64,000 nucleotides of DNA, taken from contig NZ_CDBW01000045.1 of assembly GCF_000820145.1 (NCBI RefSeq), positions 1-64,000 on the forward strand. The letters are read 5' to 3'. The DNA comes from Aeromonas sobria (GTDB taxonomy: Bacteria; Pseudomonadota; Gammaproteobacteria; Enterobacterales; Aeromonadaceae). A model generated the notes under the pieces. It was not told the DNA's origin and searched no databases. It saw nothing but the letters and a program-made list of their open reading frames with translations. This document shows positions 43,175 through 51,859 of this stretch, piece by piece. Position numbers and translations under genes: made by a program. Position 1 is the stretch's first letter; the number at the start of each line of letters is the position of its first letter.

Positions 43175-44833
43175 ATGACACAATATACACCTTCTGATTC
43201 TCTCACCGCCCCCGGTGCTAACTGGCGCGGGCTGGGCGGCTGGAACCTCTATTTTCTGGGCAAACTGGCGCTGTTGTGGGGGGGATATCTTAATTTCCAC
43301 CCGCTGGCCAATCTGGTCTTTGCCGCGTTTCTGCTCTTCCCACTTTCCTCGACGCTGATGCGGCGGGCAAGGTTGTTGATCGCCTTGCCGGCAGGTGTCG
43401 GGCTCTTCTATCACGACACCTGGCTGCCGGGGATCGAGAGCATCATGGGGCAGGGCAAGATGGTGTTCTCGTTCACCTTCGATTACTTCCTCGAGCTGCT
43501 GGGCCGTTTCATCAACTGGAACATGGTGGGGGTCGCCTTTGTCATGCTGACAGGGTACCTGTTTCTGGCCAGATGGCTGCGCTTTACCCCCTGGATGCTG
43601 ATCTCCCTGTTGTGGCTGACGCTCTCACCCCACCTTGCCTCGCTGGGATTGCAATCTCCCTTCCGTGAGGCGCAAGCACAAGCCAATGTGCCGGGTGGGG
43701 CGGCGGTGGCCGCCATGCCGGTTACCGCCAGTCAGGCGCTGGATCAGGGGGCTGCGCCGACCAGCGACAATCTCAATGGCTATCTGGATCGCTTCTACCA
43801 GTCGGAGCGGGATCGGCGGGTCAGCTTCGCATCGTCCCTGCCAGCTGACGCTGAACCCTTTGATGTGCTGTTGCTGCAAATCTGTTCTCTCTCCTGGAGC
43901 GATATCGAGGCGAGCGGCCTGACCGATCATCCCCTGCTGAGCCGCTTCGACGCTCTGTTCAAGAGCTTCAACTCGTCGACCTCTTACAGCGGGCCTGCCG
44001 CCATCAGATTGTTGCGATCCAGCTGTGGTCAGGTCAGCCATCACGATCTCTATCAGGCGCCCCAGGCAGAGTGTCTGCTGATGGATAACCTGGCCCGGCT
44101 CGGGTTTGCAAAAGAGATAGTGATGGATCACTCGGGCACCTATGGCAACGACCTCAAGTCATTGAAGGCTTACGCCGGGGTCAGCAGCGAGCCCATGGAC
44201 AAACAGGGTCTGCCCTATGAGGTGACCTCATTTATCGGGGAGGAGATCCCCAACAGCGACGCCTTGCTGGCGCGCTGGTTGCAGCGACGTGTCGAGAGTC
44301 CATCCAGCCGCAACATCGCCTATTTCAACATCACCACCCTGCACGATGGCAATCGCTGGGCCAGCTCCCGGCAGATCGCCCCGTTCAAGGCGCGGCTGCG
44401 TGCCTTGATGGATCAGCTCGATGGCTTCATCACCCGGCTGGAGCAGTCCGGTCGCAAGGTGATGGTGGTGATGGTGCCGGAGCATGGCGCGGCCCTTTCC
44501 GGTGATCGTCTGCAGATGTCCGGCTTGCGCGATATTCCCAGCCCCGCCATCACCCGGGTGCCGGTCGGTATCCGGCTGGTGGGGGCCCGTGCAGAGCATG
44601 CCCCCACCCGTGTCATCGATCAGCCCAGCAGTCTGCTGGTGGTCTCGGAACTGGTCGCCAGAGTGGTGGCGGGCAACTACTTCGGTAGCGACACCATCGA
44701 CTGGGGCGGGCTGTTCAACAACTTGCCCCAGACCCCGGCTGTCTCTGAAAACCAGGGTGCCAGCGTTATCCAGTATCAGGGGCAGTACTACATCAAGCAG
44801 GGGAAAGGGGACTGGGTTCCCTATCCCCGTTAA
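43175..44833 (+). CDS. bcsG: Cellulose phosphoethanolamine transferase BcsG
   Basis: Inner-membrane enzyme that decorates nascent cellulose with phosphoethanolamine taken from phosphatidylethanolamine. Four to five N-terminal membrane segments contain the highly conserved GYLNFHPLANLVFAAFLL. The periplasmic catalytic domain carries the nucleophile region TSYSGPAAIRLLRSSCGQ (serines 270 and 272) and the zinc motif VPEHGAAL. It ends in the family tail GDWVPYPR. MTQYTPSD at 43175 matches the E. coli start; longer frames are less likely. Here bcsG leads the bcsRQABZC operon rather than diverging from it. Confidence 0.92.
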   Translation: MTQYTPSDSLTAPGANWRGLGGWNLYFLGKLALLWGGYLNFHPLANLVFAAFLLFPLSSTLMRRARLLIALPAGVGLFYHDTWLPGIESIMGQGKMVFSFTFDYFLELLGRFINWNMVGVAFVMLTGYLFLARWLRFTPWMLISLLWLTLSPHLASLGLQSPFREAQAQANVPGGAAVAAMPVTASQALDQGAAPTSDNLNGYLDRFYQSERDRRVSFASSLPADAEPFDVLLLQICSLSWSDIEASGLTDHPLLSRFDALFKSFNSSTSYSGPAAIRLLRSSCGQVSHHDLYQAPQAECLLMDNLARLGFAKEIVMDHSGTYGNDLKSLKAYAGVSSEPMDKQGLPYEVTSFIGEEIPNSDALLARWLQRRVESPSSRNIAYFNITTLHDGNRWASSRQIAPFKARLRALMDQLDGFITRLEQSGRKVMVVMVPEHGAALSGDRLQMSGLRDIPSPAITRVPVGIRLVGARAEHAPTRVIDQPSSLLVVSELVARVVAGNYFGSDTIDWGGLFNNLPQTPAVSENQGASVIQYQGQYYIKQGKGDWVPYPR

Positions 44834-44848
44834 CGGAGCGTATCAGCG

Positions 44849-45052
44849 ATGAATCAGGGGATGTTGACGGTCAACCCGCCGCTTGCTGCCAGCACAGGCA
44901 AGCAGGAGAGCCAGAGCGATGTGGGCCGTTTGCAGCAGGAGTTTGCCCTGCATCTGAACTATCAGAATATCCTGCTGGAGGAGCAGTTGGCCGCCATCCG
45001 CCAGCAGTATCCCCTGCTGGTCGAGTGTGACATGAGGCGCCGCGGCCAATGA
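44849..45052 (+). CDS. bcsR: Cellulose biosynthesis protein BcsR
   Basis: Small 67-aa cytoplasmic subunit that pairs with BcsQ in the cellulose secretion complex. The conserved C-terminal helix pattern LQQEFALHLNYQNILLEEQL followed by YPLLVEC corresponds to the BcsR/YhjR region with REQLAAALKRWPLLAEF. It overlaps bcsQ by four bases, so they are co-translated. Confidence 0.82.
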   Translation: MNQGMLTVNPPLAASTGKQESQSDVGRLQQEFALHLNYQNILLEEQLAAIRQQYPLLVECDMRRRGQ

Positions 45053-45711
45053 GGGTGATCGGCGTGCGGGGATTGCGCGGTGGCGTGGGGGCGACCTCTA
45101 TCGTGGCCGGTCTCGCCTGGGCAGTTGCCCAGCAGGGGGGCCGGGTGCTGGTGGTCGATCTCTGTCAGGATAATCTGCTCGGGCTCCATTTTGGCCGCCC
45201 CCATGATGAGCAGTCTGGCTGGAGCCAGCTGACGGCTCCCGCGCAACAGTGGCGCGACAAGGTGCTGAACTGCGCTGTCGATATCGACCTGCTGGCCCAC
45301 GGTGGCGCGGAGGTGTCGGACGCCCTCGACTGGCTGCAACAGTTGTCGGGATATGACCTGATCTTGCTGGATATGCCGCCCGGACTCGCACTCCCGTGGT
45401 TGAGTCTGCAACTGACGGTGATCCATGCCGATGCCAATTGCCATGTGCGGCTCTATCGCCATCAGCTGGCCCCCAACGAACGGCTGTTGTTGACCCAGTT
45501 CAGCAGTCGCCGCGCCCTGCAGCAGGATCTGCTGGAGCTCTGGCTGCAAGCCGGACTGCCCATCCTCAGCGTCAGGTTGCATCGGGACGAGGTCATGGCC
45601 TGTGCGCTGGCGGCCAAGCAACCGGCAGGGGCCTATGCACCAGAGAGCATGATTGCCCATGAACTGACGGAAATTGCCAGCTGGTGCCTGCGGGGCGAGC
45701 TGGCACAGTGA
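45049..45711 (+). CDS. bcsQ: Cellulose biosynthesis ATPase BcsQ (MinD/ParA-like)
   Basis: This 220-aa P-loop ATPase assembles with BcsR on the cellulose synthase. The deviant Walker A is RGGVGATSI (lacking the usual lysine before the final Thr, as in other BcsQ). VVDLCQDNLLG and LLDMPPGLALP follow, and the C-terminal HRDEVMACALAAKQPAGAYA is a BcsQ signature. It overlaps bcsA by four bases. Confidence 0.92.
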   Translation: MRVIGVRGLRGGVGATSIVAGLAWAVAQQGGRVLVVDLCQDNLLGLHFGRPHDEQSGWSQLTAPAQQWRDKVLNCAVDIDLLAHGGAEVSDALDWLQQLSGYDLILLDMPPGLALPWLSLQLTVIHADANCHVRLYRHQLAPNERLLLTQFSSRRALQQDLLELWLQAGLPILSVRLHRDEVMACALAAKQPAGAYAPESMIAHELTEIASWCLRGELAQ

Positions 45712-48287
45712 GTCTGTTCTGGTTGGTGACCCCCGAGGCCAGCACGCGGATCCGTACCCGCTACCGGCTGCTGCGCCAGCGCCACGCCTCCCGTTGGGCC
45801 GCCTTCATCCTGACCGCTTGCGGGTTGCTGGCCTGGGCGCTCTTCCCCCTTGAGAATGCCAACTGGCAGTGGTTGCTGGCCCAGCGAGCGCGGTTTGCGT
45901 CGGCGAGCGCGCGCCCCGGCGCCGGTGATCCGTTGCGGCTGTTGCTGCAGGGGCTCTGGCTGCTCTGCTGGCGAGCTGACGCTGGGAGTCGGGTCGCTGG
46001 CCGTTCCCGCTGGCGGGTCAGGCTTGCCGGGGTTGGCACGGCGCTCTCGCAGCGAGTGCAACGGGTTACGGGGCATCTGGTGGCGCGCTATGAGGCGCCG
46101 CTGACGGCCCGCACCCTGAGCTGGCAGGGTAAGGTGCTCGGTACTGTGGCAGGCTTGCTTTCGCTGCTCTGCATCACCCAACCCTTTGATCCGCAGGCCC
46201 AGCTCTTTTTTGTGCTGTTGCTGGCTCTCATCGCTCTGCTGCTGCGGGTGGTGCCGGGGCGCTATCCGGCGCTGATGCTGATCGTGCTGTCGGTGACCGT
46301 CTCCTGCCGCTATATCTGGTGGCGCTACACCTCGACCCTCGACTGGTTCGATCCCGTGAGCCTGTTTTGCGGCTTGCTGTTGCTGCTGGCGGAGACCTAC
46401 GCCTGGCTGGTGCTGTTGCTGAGCTACTGGCAGACCGCCTGGCCGCTGCATCGCAAACCGGCGCCCCTGCCAAGGGATCGTTCGTGCTGGCCGACGGTGG
46501 ATCTGATGATCCCGACCTACAACGAGGATCTCTCCATCGTCAAAGGATCCGTCTATGCGGCGCTGGCGCTCGACTGGCCGCAAGAGAAGCTGACCGTCTG
46601 GCTGCTCGACGACGGGGATAGAGAGGCGTTCCGGCAGTTTGCCGAAGAGGCCGGGATCCGCTACGTGGCGCGACCCACTCATGAGCATGCCAAGGCAGGC
46701 AATATCAACCATGCCCTCCAGATGGCGAGCGGCGAGTTGGTGGCCATCTTCGACTGTGACCACTTGCCGACTCGCTCTTTCTTGCAGATGACGGTGGGGT
46801 GGTTTTTCAAAGATCCGGCCCTCGGGCTGGTACAGACTCCCCATCACTTCTTCTCGGCGGATCCCTTCGAGCGCAATTTGCACCGTTTTCGCAAGATGCC
46901 CAACGAAGGGGCCCTCTTCTACGGTCTGGTACAAAACGGCAATGACATCTGGGATGCCAGCTTCTTCTGCGGCTCCTGTGCGGTGATCAAGCGCAGCGCC
47001 CTCGATGAGATTGGTGGCATCGCCGTGGAGACGGTGACCGAGGATGCCCACACCTCGTTGCGCCTGCATCGCAAGGGCTATCACTCCGCCTATATCAACA
47101 TTCCCCAGGCTGCCGGGCTGGCGACCGAGAGTCTGTCGGCCCATATCGGCCAGCGCATCCGCTGGGCGCGCGGCATGGTGCAGATCCTGCGGCTGGATAA
47201 CCCCTTGTTTGGCAAAGGGATAAGCCTGGGGCAGCGGCTCTGCTACTTCAACGCTATGCTGCACTTCCTCTCCGGGATCCCGCGCCTGATCTTCCTGACG
47301 GCGCCGCTCGCCTTCCTGATCCTGCATGCCTACATCATCTACGCCCCGGCCATGACCATCGCCCTCTACATGCTGCCCCATATCTTCCATAGCGCCATCA
47401 CCAACTCGCGGCTGCAGGGCAAGGTGCGCCACTCCTTCTGGGGGGAGGTCTACGAGACAGTGCTGGCCTGGTATATCGCCTGGCCCACCACGGTTGCCCT
47501 GTTTGCTCCCCACCGGGGCAAGTTCAATGTCACCGCCAAGGGGGGATTGAACGAACAGGGCTATCTCGATCTGGCGCTGTCACGCCCCTATCTGGTGCTG
47601 GTTCTGCTCAACTTCTGCGGGCTGGGATTCGGGCTCTGGCGCCTGCTGGCCGGGCAAGCGGACGAAGTGCCCGCAGTGCTGCTCAGCATGGTATGGACCC
47701 TCTACAACCTGACCATTCTGGGTGGGGCGCTGGCGGTGGCATTCGAGGCGAGGCAGGTGCGCAGCAACCCCAGAGTGGAGATGAACATGAGCGCCGCCAT
47801 CAAGCTGGGCAACGGCTTTATCTACCCCTGCAACCTGACGGATTACTCCAACGGCGGCGTCGGTCTGGCGTTGGCGTCGGCGCAGCCCCTGCAGGAGAAC
47901 GACCGGGTCTGGTTGCTGCTGCGCAATGGCCTGCGGGAGTCGGCCTTTGCCGCCCGGGTGCGGCGTGTGATGGCACATCGCGTGGGGCTGGAGCTGGAAG
48001 AGATGGATAAAGGGCAACACATCGCCTTTATCCAGTGCACTTTTGCTCGCGCCGATAACTGGTCGCTCTGGCAGCAGGGGTTTGGCAAGGATCGCCCGCT
48101 GCACAGCTTGCTCGATATTGCCCGGGTCGGATGGGGGGCCTATTGGCGTTTTTCCCGGGGCACGCCGTTGCTCCCGCTATGTAATCAGTTCGAACGCCTG
48201 GCCCGCTGGCTGCGCTCTTATATTCCACGTCGCGTTGCGCCTGCTGGCCGGTTGCCGACATCGATGATCCAGACGGTGAAAGGATGA
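45708..48287 (+). CDS. bcsA: Cellulose synthase catalytic subunit BcsA
   Basis: Processive GT2 glucosyltransferase and translocation channel of 859 aa. N- and C-terminal membrane clusters flank the catalytic loop. It shows LLDDGDR, FDCDH (DxD), FFCGSCA, the TED base and QRIRWARG (QxxRW). The C-terminal PilZ domain keeps both c-di-GMP motifs, RSNPR (RxxxR) and DYSNGG (DxSxxG), so it should be c-di-GMP activated. The GTG at 45708 overlaps the bcsQ stop; an upstream ATG at 45684 would overlap bcsQ further. Confidence 0.95.
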   Translation: MSLFWLVTPEASTRIRTRYRLLRQRHASRWAAFILTACGLLAWALFPLENANWQWLLAQRARFASASARPGAGDPLRLLLQGLWLLCWRADAGSRVAGRSRWRVRLAGVGTALSQRVQRVTGHLVARYEAPLTARTLSWQGKVLGTVAGLLSLLCITQPFDPQAQLFFVLLLALIALLLRVVPGRYPALMLIVLSVTVSCRYIWWRYTSTLDWFDPVSLFCGLLLLLAETYAWLVLLLSYWQTAWPLHRKPAPLPRDRSCWPTVDLMIPTYNEDLSIVKGSVYAALALDWPQEKLTVWLLDDGDREAFRQFAEEAGIRYVARPTHEHAKAGNINHALQMASGELVAIFDCDHLPTRSFLQMTVGWFFKDPALGLVQTPHHFFSADPFERNLHRFRKMPNEGALFYGLVQNGNDIWDASFFCGSCAVIKRSALDEIGGIAVETVTEDAHTSLRLHRKGYHSAYINIPQAAGLATESLSAHIGQRIRWARGMVQILRLDNPLFGKGISLGQRLCYFNAMLHFLSGIPRLIFLTAPLAFLILHAYIIYAPAMTIALYMLPHIFHSAITNSRLQGKVRHSFWGEVYETVLAWYIAWPTTVALFAPHRGKFNVTAKGGLNEQGYLDLALSRPYLVLVLLNFCGLGFGLWRLLAGQADEVPAVLLSMVWTLYNLTILGGALAVAFEARQVRSNPRVEMNMSAAIKLGNGFIYPCNLTDYSNGGVGLALASAQPLQENDRVWLLLRNGLRESAFAARVRRVMAHRVGLELEEMDKGQHIAFIQCTFARADNWSLWQQGFGKDRPLHSLLDIARVGWGAYWRFSRGTPLLPLCNQFERLARWLRSYIPRRVAPAGRLPTSMIQTVKG

Positions 48288-50527
48288 TGAAACTACAACA
48301 CCTAATACTGCCGCTGTTGCTGGCCGCCCCGGTGGCGCTCGCCACCGGCTTGCTTGCCGATTCGTCAGCAATGGGGCCGCAGCCGCCCGTGCCTGCGCCG
48401 GTGCGCACCTTGTCGCTGACCCTCGAGCAGCTGGCTGCCGCACCAGGCACCCTCTCCCTGCGTGGCAATCTGCCGGATGGGTTGGCCGACTTTACTGTGC
48501 GGCGCGATGAGGTGGTGACCAAGGCTTTGGTCGATGTCGACTTCACGCCCTCTCCGGCCCTGTTGCCGCTGATCTCCCAGCTCAAGCTCTACTTCAATAA
48601 CGAGCTGATGGGGGTCTCGGCATTTGCCAAGGAGCAGATGGGGCAGCGTAGTCAGGCCCGTTTCGAGCTGGAGCCCCGTTACGCCAAGGATTTCAACAAC
48701 CTGAAGTTCAACTTCATCGGTCACTATCAGCGGGTGTGCGAGAACCCGGCCAGCGATACCCTCTGGCTCAACATCAATCGTGACTCCCGGTTGACGCTGC
48801 AGTTGCAGACCCTGCCGGTGCGCAACGAGCTCTCCTTCTTTCCCATGCCCTTCCTCGATACCCGGGATGAGGGCAAGCTGGTACTGCCCATGGTGTTTGC
48901 CGGTGACGTATCTTCTGTCCAGCAGCAGGCGGCGGCGATCCTCGCCTCCTGGTTCGGGGTCCAGGCCAAATGGCGCGGGCAGCACTTTCCGGTGCTGATG
49001 GACAGGGTGCCGGAGCGCAATGGCATCATCTTCGCGACCAACGGGCAGCGCCCCGCGTTCCTTCGCGACTACCCCGAGGTCAGCGGGCCGACCATCGACA
49101 TGATCAGTGCCCCCGATAACCCCTATGTGAAATTGCTGCTGATCCTGGGGCGGGATGATCAGGATCTGGTCACCGCCAGCAAGGGGATTGCCCAGGGCAA
49201 TGTGTTGCTGCGTGGCCAGAGTGTGCAGGTGGATGCCGTGACGCCGCTGGCGCCGAGAGTCCCCTATGACGCGCCCAACTGGGTGCGGCTGGATCGCCCG
49301 ATGCGTTTTGCCGAGCTGCTCGACTACCCGACCCAGCTGCAAGCCTCTGGTTATGCCCCCTGGCCGATGAATCTGACCCTGCGGTTGCCCCCCGATCTTT
49401 ATATGGCGGGCTCGCAAGGGGTAAAACTCAATCTCGACTATCACTACAGCACGCCGACCCTGCGCAACGGCTCCCGACTGGACATTATGGTCAATGGCCA
49501 GTTCATGAAGTCATACCCCCTCGAACCGGATGCAACCCGTGGCCAGCAGTGGCTCACCCTGCCGCTCTGGCTGGCGGGGGATGACGGCTCCCGGGCGCTG
49601 ACCATGCCCGGGCTCAAGACCAGCCAGGCCAACAGTCTGGGGTTCAAGTTTGAATATGCGCGCCAGATGATGGGCGGGGATGAGGAGGGGCGCTGCGATC
49701 TGACCCTGCCGCCCCCCCATCTGGTGCGTATCGATGACGAGGCGACCATCGACTTCACCGGCTATCGCCATTTTATCGAGATGCCGGATCTGCGGGCCTT
49801 CTCCGGCGCCGGTTTCCCCTTCAGTCGGTTGGCTGATCTCTCACAAACCCAGATAGTGATGCCGCAAAGTCCATCGTCAGAGCAGATAACGACCCTGCTC
49901 GATACCCTGGGGGCTATCGGGGCCGAGACCGGTTATCCGGCGCTGGCGGTGACCCTGACCAGTGATTGGCAGCAGGCGCGGGAGGCCGACTTCGATACCT
50001 TGCTGATCGGCGAGCTGCCCGCCGAATTTCGTCACGATGCCGAACCGGATGCCCTGTTGGCATCGACTCGCAGCTGGGTCAACCGGCCAAGACGCGAGAA
50101 CCGGCCGGAGCTGGCGGGCTCCCCCAGCGATCGCCAGCCCGAGAGTCGGGTCGCCATGACGGGCAACCGGGCCATTGCCGCCATTGTGGGGCTGCAATCC
50201 CCGGTCCATCCCCAGCGCAGTATGGTGGCCATGCTGGCCGATGGCCCCGCTGGCGCCAGGCTGCTCAATGAGACGTTGCAGCAGAACGATCTGCGGTCAC
50301 AGGTGGCGGGGTCGGTGGCCATCATCCGGGCATCCGGGGTGAGCAGTCTGGCGGTAGGGGAGCGCTACACAGTGGGCTACCTGCCCTGGTGGGAGCACAT
50401 CTGGCAGCAGTTTGCCCACCATCCATTGCGGCTGGTTGGCCTGACCGTGACTTGCATGCTGTTGCTTGGCTGGGGACTGCGGGTCCTGCTGGCCGGGATC
50501 AGCCGTCGTCGTTTGAAGGAAAAGTAA
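48284..50527 (+). CDS. bcsB: Cellulose synthase periplasmic subunit BcsB
   Basis: Periplasmic partner of BcsA, 747 aa. It has a signal peptide (LILPLLLAAPVALATG) and alternating carbohydrate-binding and flavodoxin-like domains. MNLTLRLPPDLYMAG and the C-terminal membrane anchor (LVGLTVTCMLLLGWGLRVLL) pack against BcsA. The ATG overlaps the bcsA stop, as expected for a fixed-stoichiometry complex. Confidence 0.94.
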   Translation: MMKLQHLILPLLLAAPVALATGLLADSSAMGPQPPVPAPVRTLSLTLEQLAAAPGTLSLRGNLPDGLADFTVRRDEVVTKALVDVDFTPSPALLPLISQLKLYFNNELMGVSAFAKEQMGQRSQARFELEPRYAKDFNNLKFNFIGHYQRVCENPASDTLWLNINRDSRLTLQLQTLPVRNELSFFPMPFLDTRDEGKLVLPMVFAGDVSSVQQQAAAILASWFGVQAKWRGQHFPVLMDRVPERNGIIFATNGQRPAFLRDYPEVSGPTIDMISAPDNPYVKLLLILGRDDQDLVTASKGIAQGNVLLRGQSVQVDAVTPLAPRVPYDAPNWVRLDRPMRFAELLDYPTQLQASGYAPWPMNLTLRLPPDLYMAGSQGVKLNLDYHYSTPTLRNGSRLDIMVNGQFMKSYPLEPDATRGQQWLTLPLWLAGDDGSRALTMPGLKTSQANSLGFKFEYARQMMGGDEEGRCDLTLPPPHLVRIDDEATIDFTGYRHFIEMPDLRAFSGAGFPFSRLADLSQTQIVMPQSPSSEQITTLLDTLGAIGAETGYPALAVTLTSDWQQAREADFDTLLIGELPAEFRHDAEPDALLASTRSWVNRPRRENRPELAGSPSDRQPESRVAMTGNRAIAAIVGLQSPVHPQRSMVAMLADGPAGARLLNETLQQNDLRSQVAGSVAIIRASGVSSLAVGERYTVGYLPWWEHIWQQFAHHPLRLVGLTVTCMLLLGWGLRVLLAGISRRRLKEK

Positions 50528-50530
50528 GAG

Positions 50531-51859
50531 ATGAGAAGCGCGTTGCGTATCTGGGGTTGCCTGCTGTTGTTGGCCTGTTCGCTGCAGCCTGCCCGGGCGG
50601 GCTGTGACTGGCCCGAATGGGAGCAGTTCAAGGATCACTACATCAGCGAGGAGGGGCGGGTCATTGATCCTGCCGATGGCCGCCGCATCACCACGTCGGA
50701 GGGGCAGAGCTACGGCCTGTTCTTTGCGCTGGTCAACGACGATCGGGAGACCTTCGAACGCCTGTTGCAGTGGACCGAAGTGCAGCTCGCCAGAGGGGAT
50801 CTGACCGGTTTTCTGCCAGCCTGGCAGTGGGGGACGCGTAGTGATGGCAGCCTCGGCGTGCTCGATGACAACAGCGCCGCCGATTCGGATCTCTGGATTG
50901 CCTACAGCCTGCTGGAGGCAGGGCGGCTTTGGCAAAACCACAGCTATCAATCCATCGGTACCATGCTGCTGCGTCGCATCGCCCGTGAAGAGGTGGCCCG
51001 GCTGCCGGGCCTTGGCCCTGTGCTGTTGCCTGCTCCCCGCGGCTTTAGCGGGGAGGGGCGCTGGACCCTCAACCCGAGCTACCTGCCGCCCCAGTTGCTG
51101 GCCCGTTTTGCTTCCATGCAGGGGCCGTGGCAGGAGATGCGCACCCTGTTGCCTGCGCTGCTGACCGCCACCGCGCCCCGTGGTTTTGCCCCTGACTGGA
51201 TCGACTGGCAGCAGGCGTCTGGCTGGCAGGTGACCGAAGGGAAAGGCAGCGTGGGCAGTTATGACGGGATCCGGGTCTACCTCTGGCTCGGCATGCTGAG
51301 CGAGGATGACCCGGCCAAAGAGGCACTGGTGCGACATTTCCACCCCATGCTGGCGGCGCTCACTGAACCGGGCGTACCGGAACCGGTAGATCCCCAGACC
51401 GGCGAGGTGTTGCATGAGGATGACCCGGCCAGAGAGGCGCTGGTGAGTCACCGCAACCCCATGCTGGCGGCGCTGACTGAGCCGGGCGTAGCGGAACAGA
51501 TGGATACCCCGACCGGCGAGGCGTCACGCGAGGATGACCCGGCCATAGCGGCGCAGGTGAGTCACGTCAAGCCCATGCCGACGACGCTGACTGGGCAGGG
51601 TGTACCGGAACGGGTGGATACCCTGACCGGCGAGGTGCTGAGCCGGGGCGATCATGGCTTTGCTGCTGCACTGCTGCCACTGGCCAGCGGGTTGCCGCTG
51701 GCGGCGCAACTGCCGCAGCAGTCCCTTATTCAGGGCGATGGCTATTACGCCAGTGTGCTGACTCTGTTTGGTCATGGCTGGGCACAGGGGCGCTTCCGTT
51801 TCGCAGCCGATGGCACCCTGTTGCCGCGCTGGAGTGATGAATGCCAACGCGTCCGTTGA
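50531..51859 (+). CDS. bcsZ: Periplasmic endoglucanase BcsZ (GH8) with triplicated insert
   Basis: Endo-beta-1,4-glucanase that trims cellulose in the periplasm. A signal peptide ends near PARAG. The catalytic acid Glu is in TTSEGQSYGLFFALV and the base region is GSYDGIRVYLW. E. coli BcsZ is 368 aa; this one is 442 aa. The excess is explained by a 38-residue unit repeated three times in frame at about residues 258-371 (start EDDPA, end TGE). Only one copy is expected from E. coli. The frame is open throughout, and bcsC starts 19 bases before the stop. Confidence 0.93.
   Translation: MRSALRIWGCLLLLACSLQPARAGCDWPEWEQFKDHYISEEGRVIDPADGRRITTSEGQSYGLFFALVNDDRETFERLLQWTEVQLARGDLTGFLPAWQWGTRSDGSLGVLDDNSAADSDLWIAYSLLEAGRLWQNHSYQSIGTMLLRRIAREEVARLPGLGPVLLPAPRGFSGEGRWTLNPSYLPPQLLARFASMQGPWQEMRTLLPALLTATAPRGFAPDWIDWQQASGWQVTEGKGSVGSYDGIRVYLWLGMLSEDDPAKEALVRHFHPMLAALTEPGVPEPVDPQTGEVLHEDDPAREALVSHRNPMLAALTEPGVAEQMDTPTGEASREDDPAIAAQVSHVKPMPTTLTGQGVPERVDTLTGEVLSRGDHGFAAALLPLASGLPLAAQLPQQSLIQGDGYYASVLTLFGHGWAQGRFRFAADGTLLPRWSDECQRVR
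51302..51643 (+). repeat. Three tandem 114-bp repeats inside bcsZ
   Basis: The units begin at 51302, 51416 and 51530 with GAGGATGACCCGGCC or a close variant, so the period is exactly 114 bp (38 codons). Unit 1 and unit 2 are most alike, and unit 3 has diverged. Confidence 0.95.

Noticed and set aside
45633..47513. 626-codon frame antisense to bcsA
   Set aside because: The composition (Gln, His, Arg, Gly rich) is typical of a shadow of a GC-rich gene, and bcsA shows all catalytic motifs.
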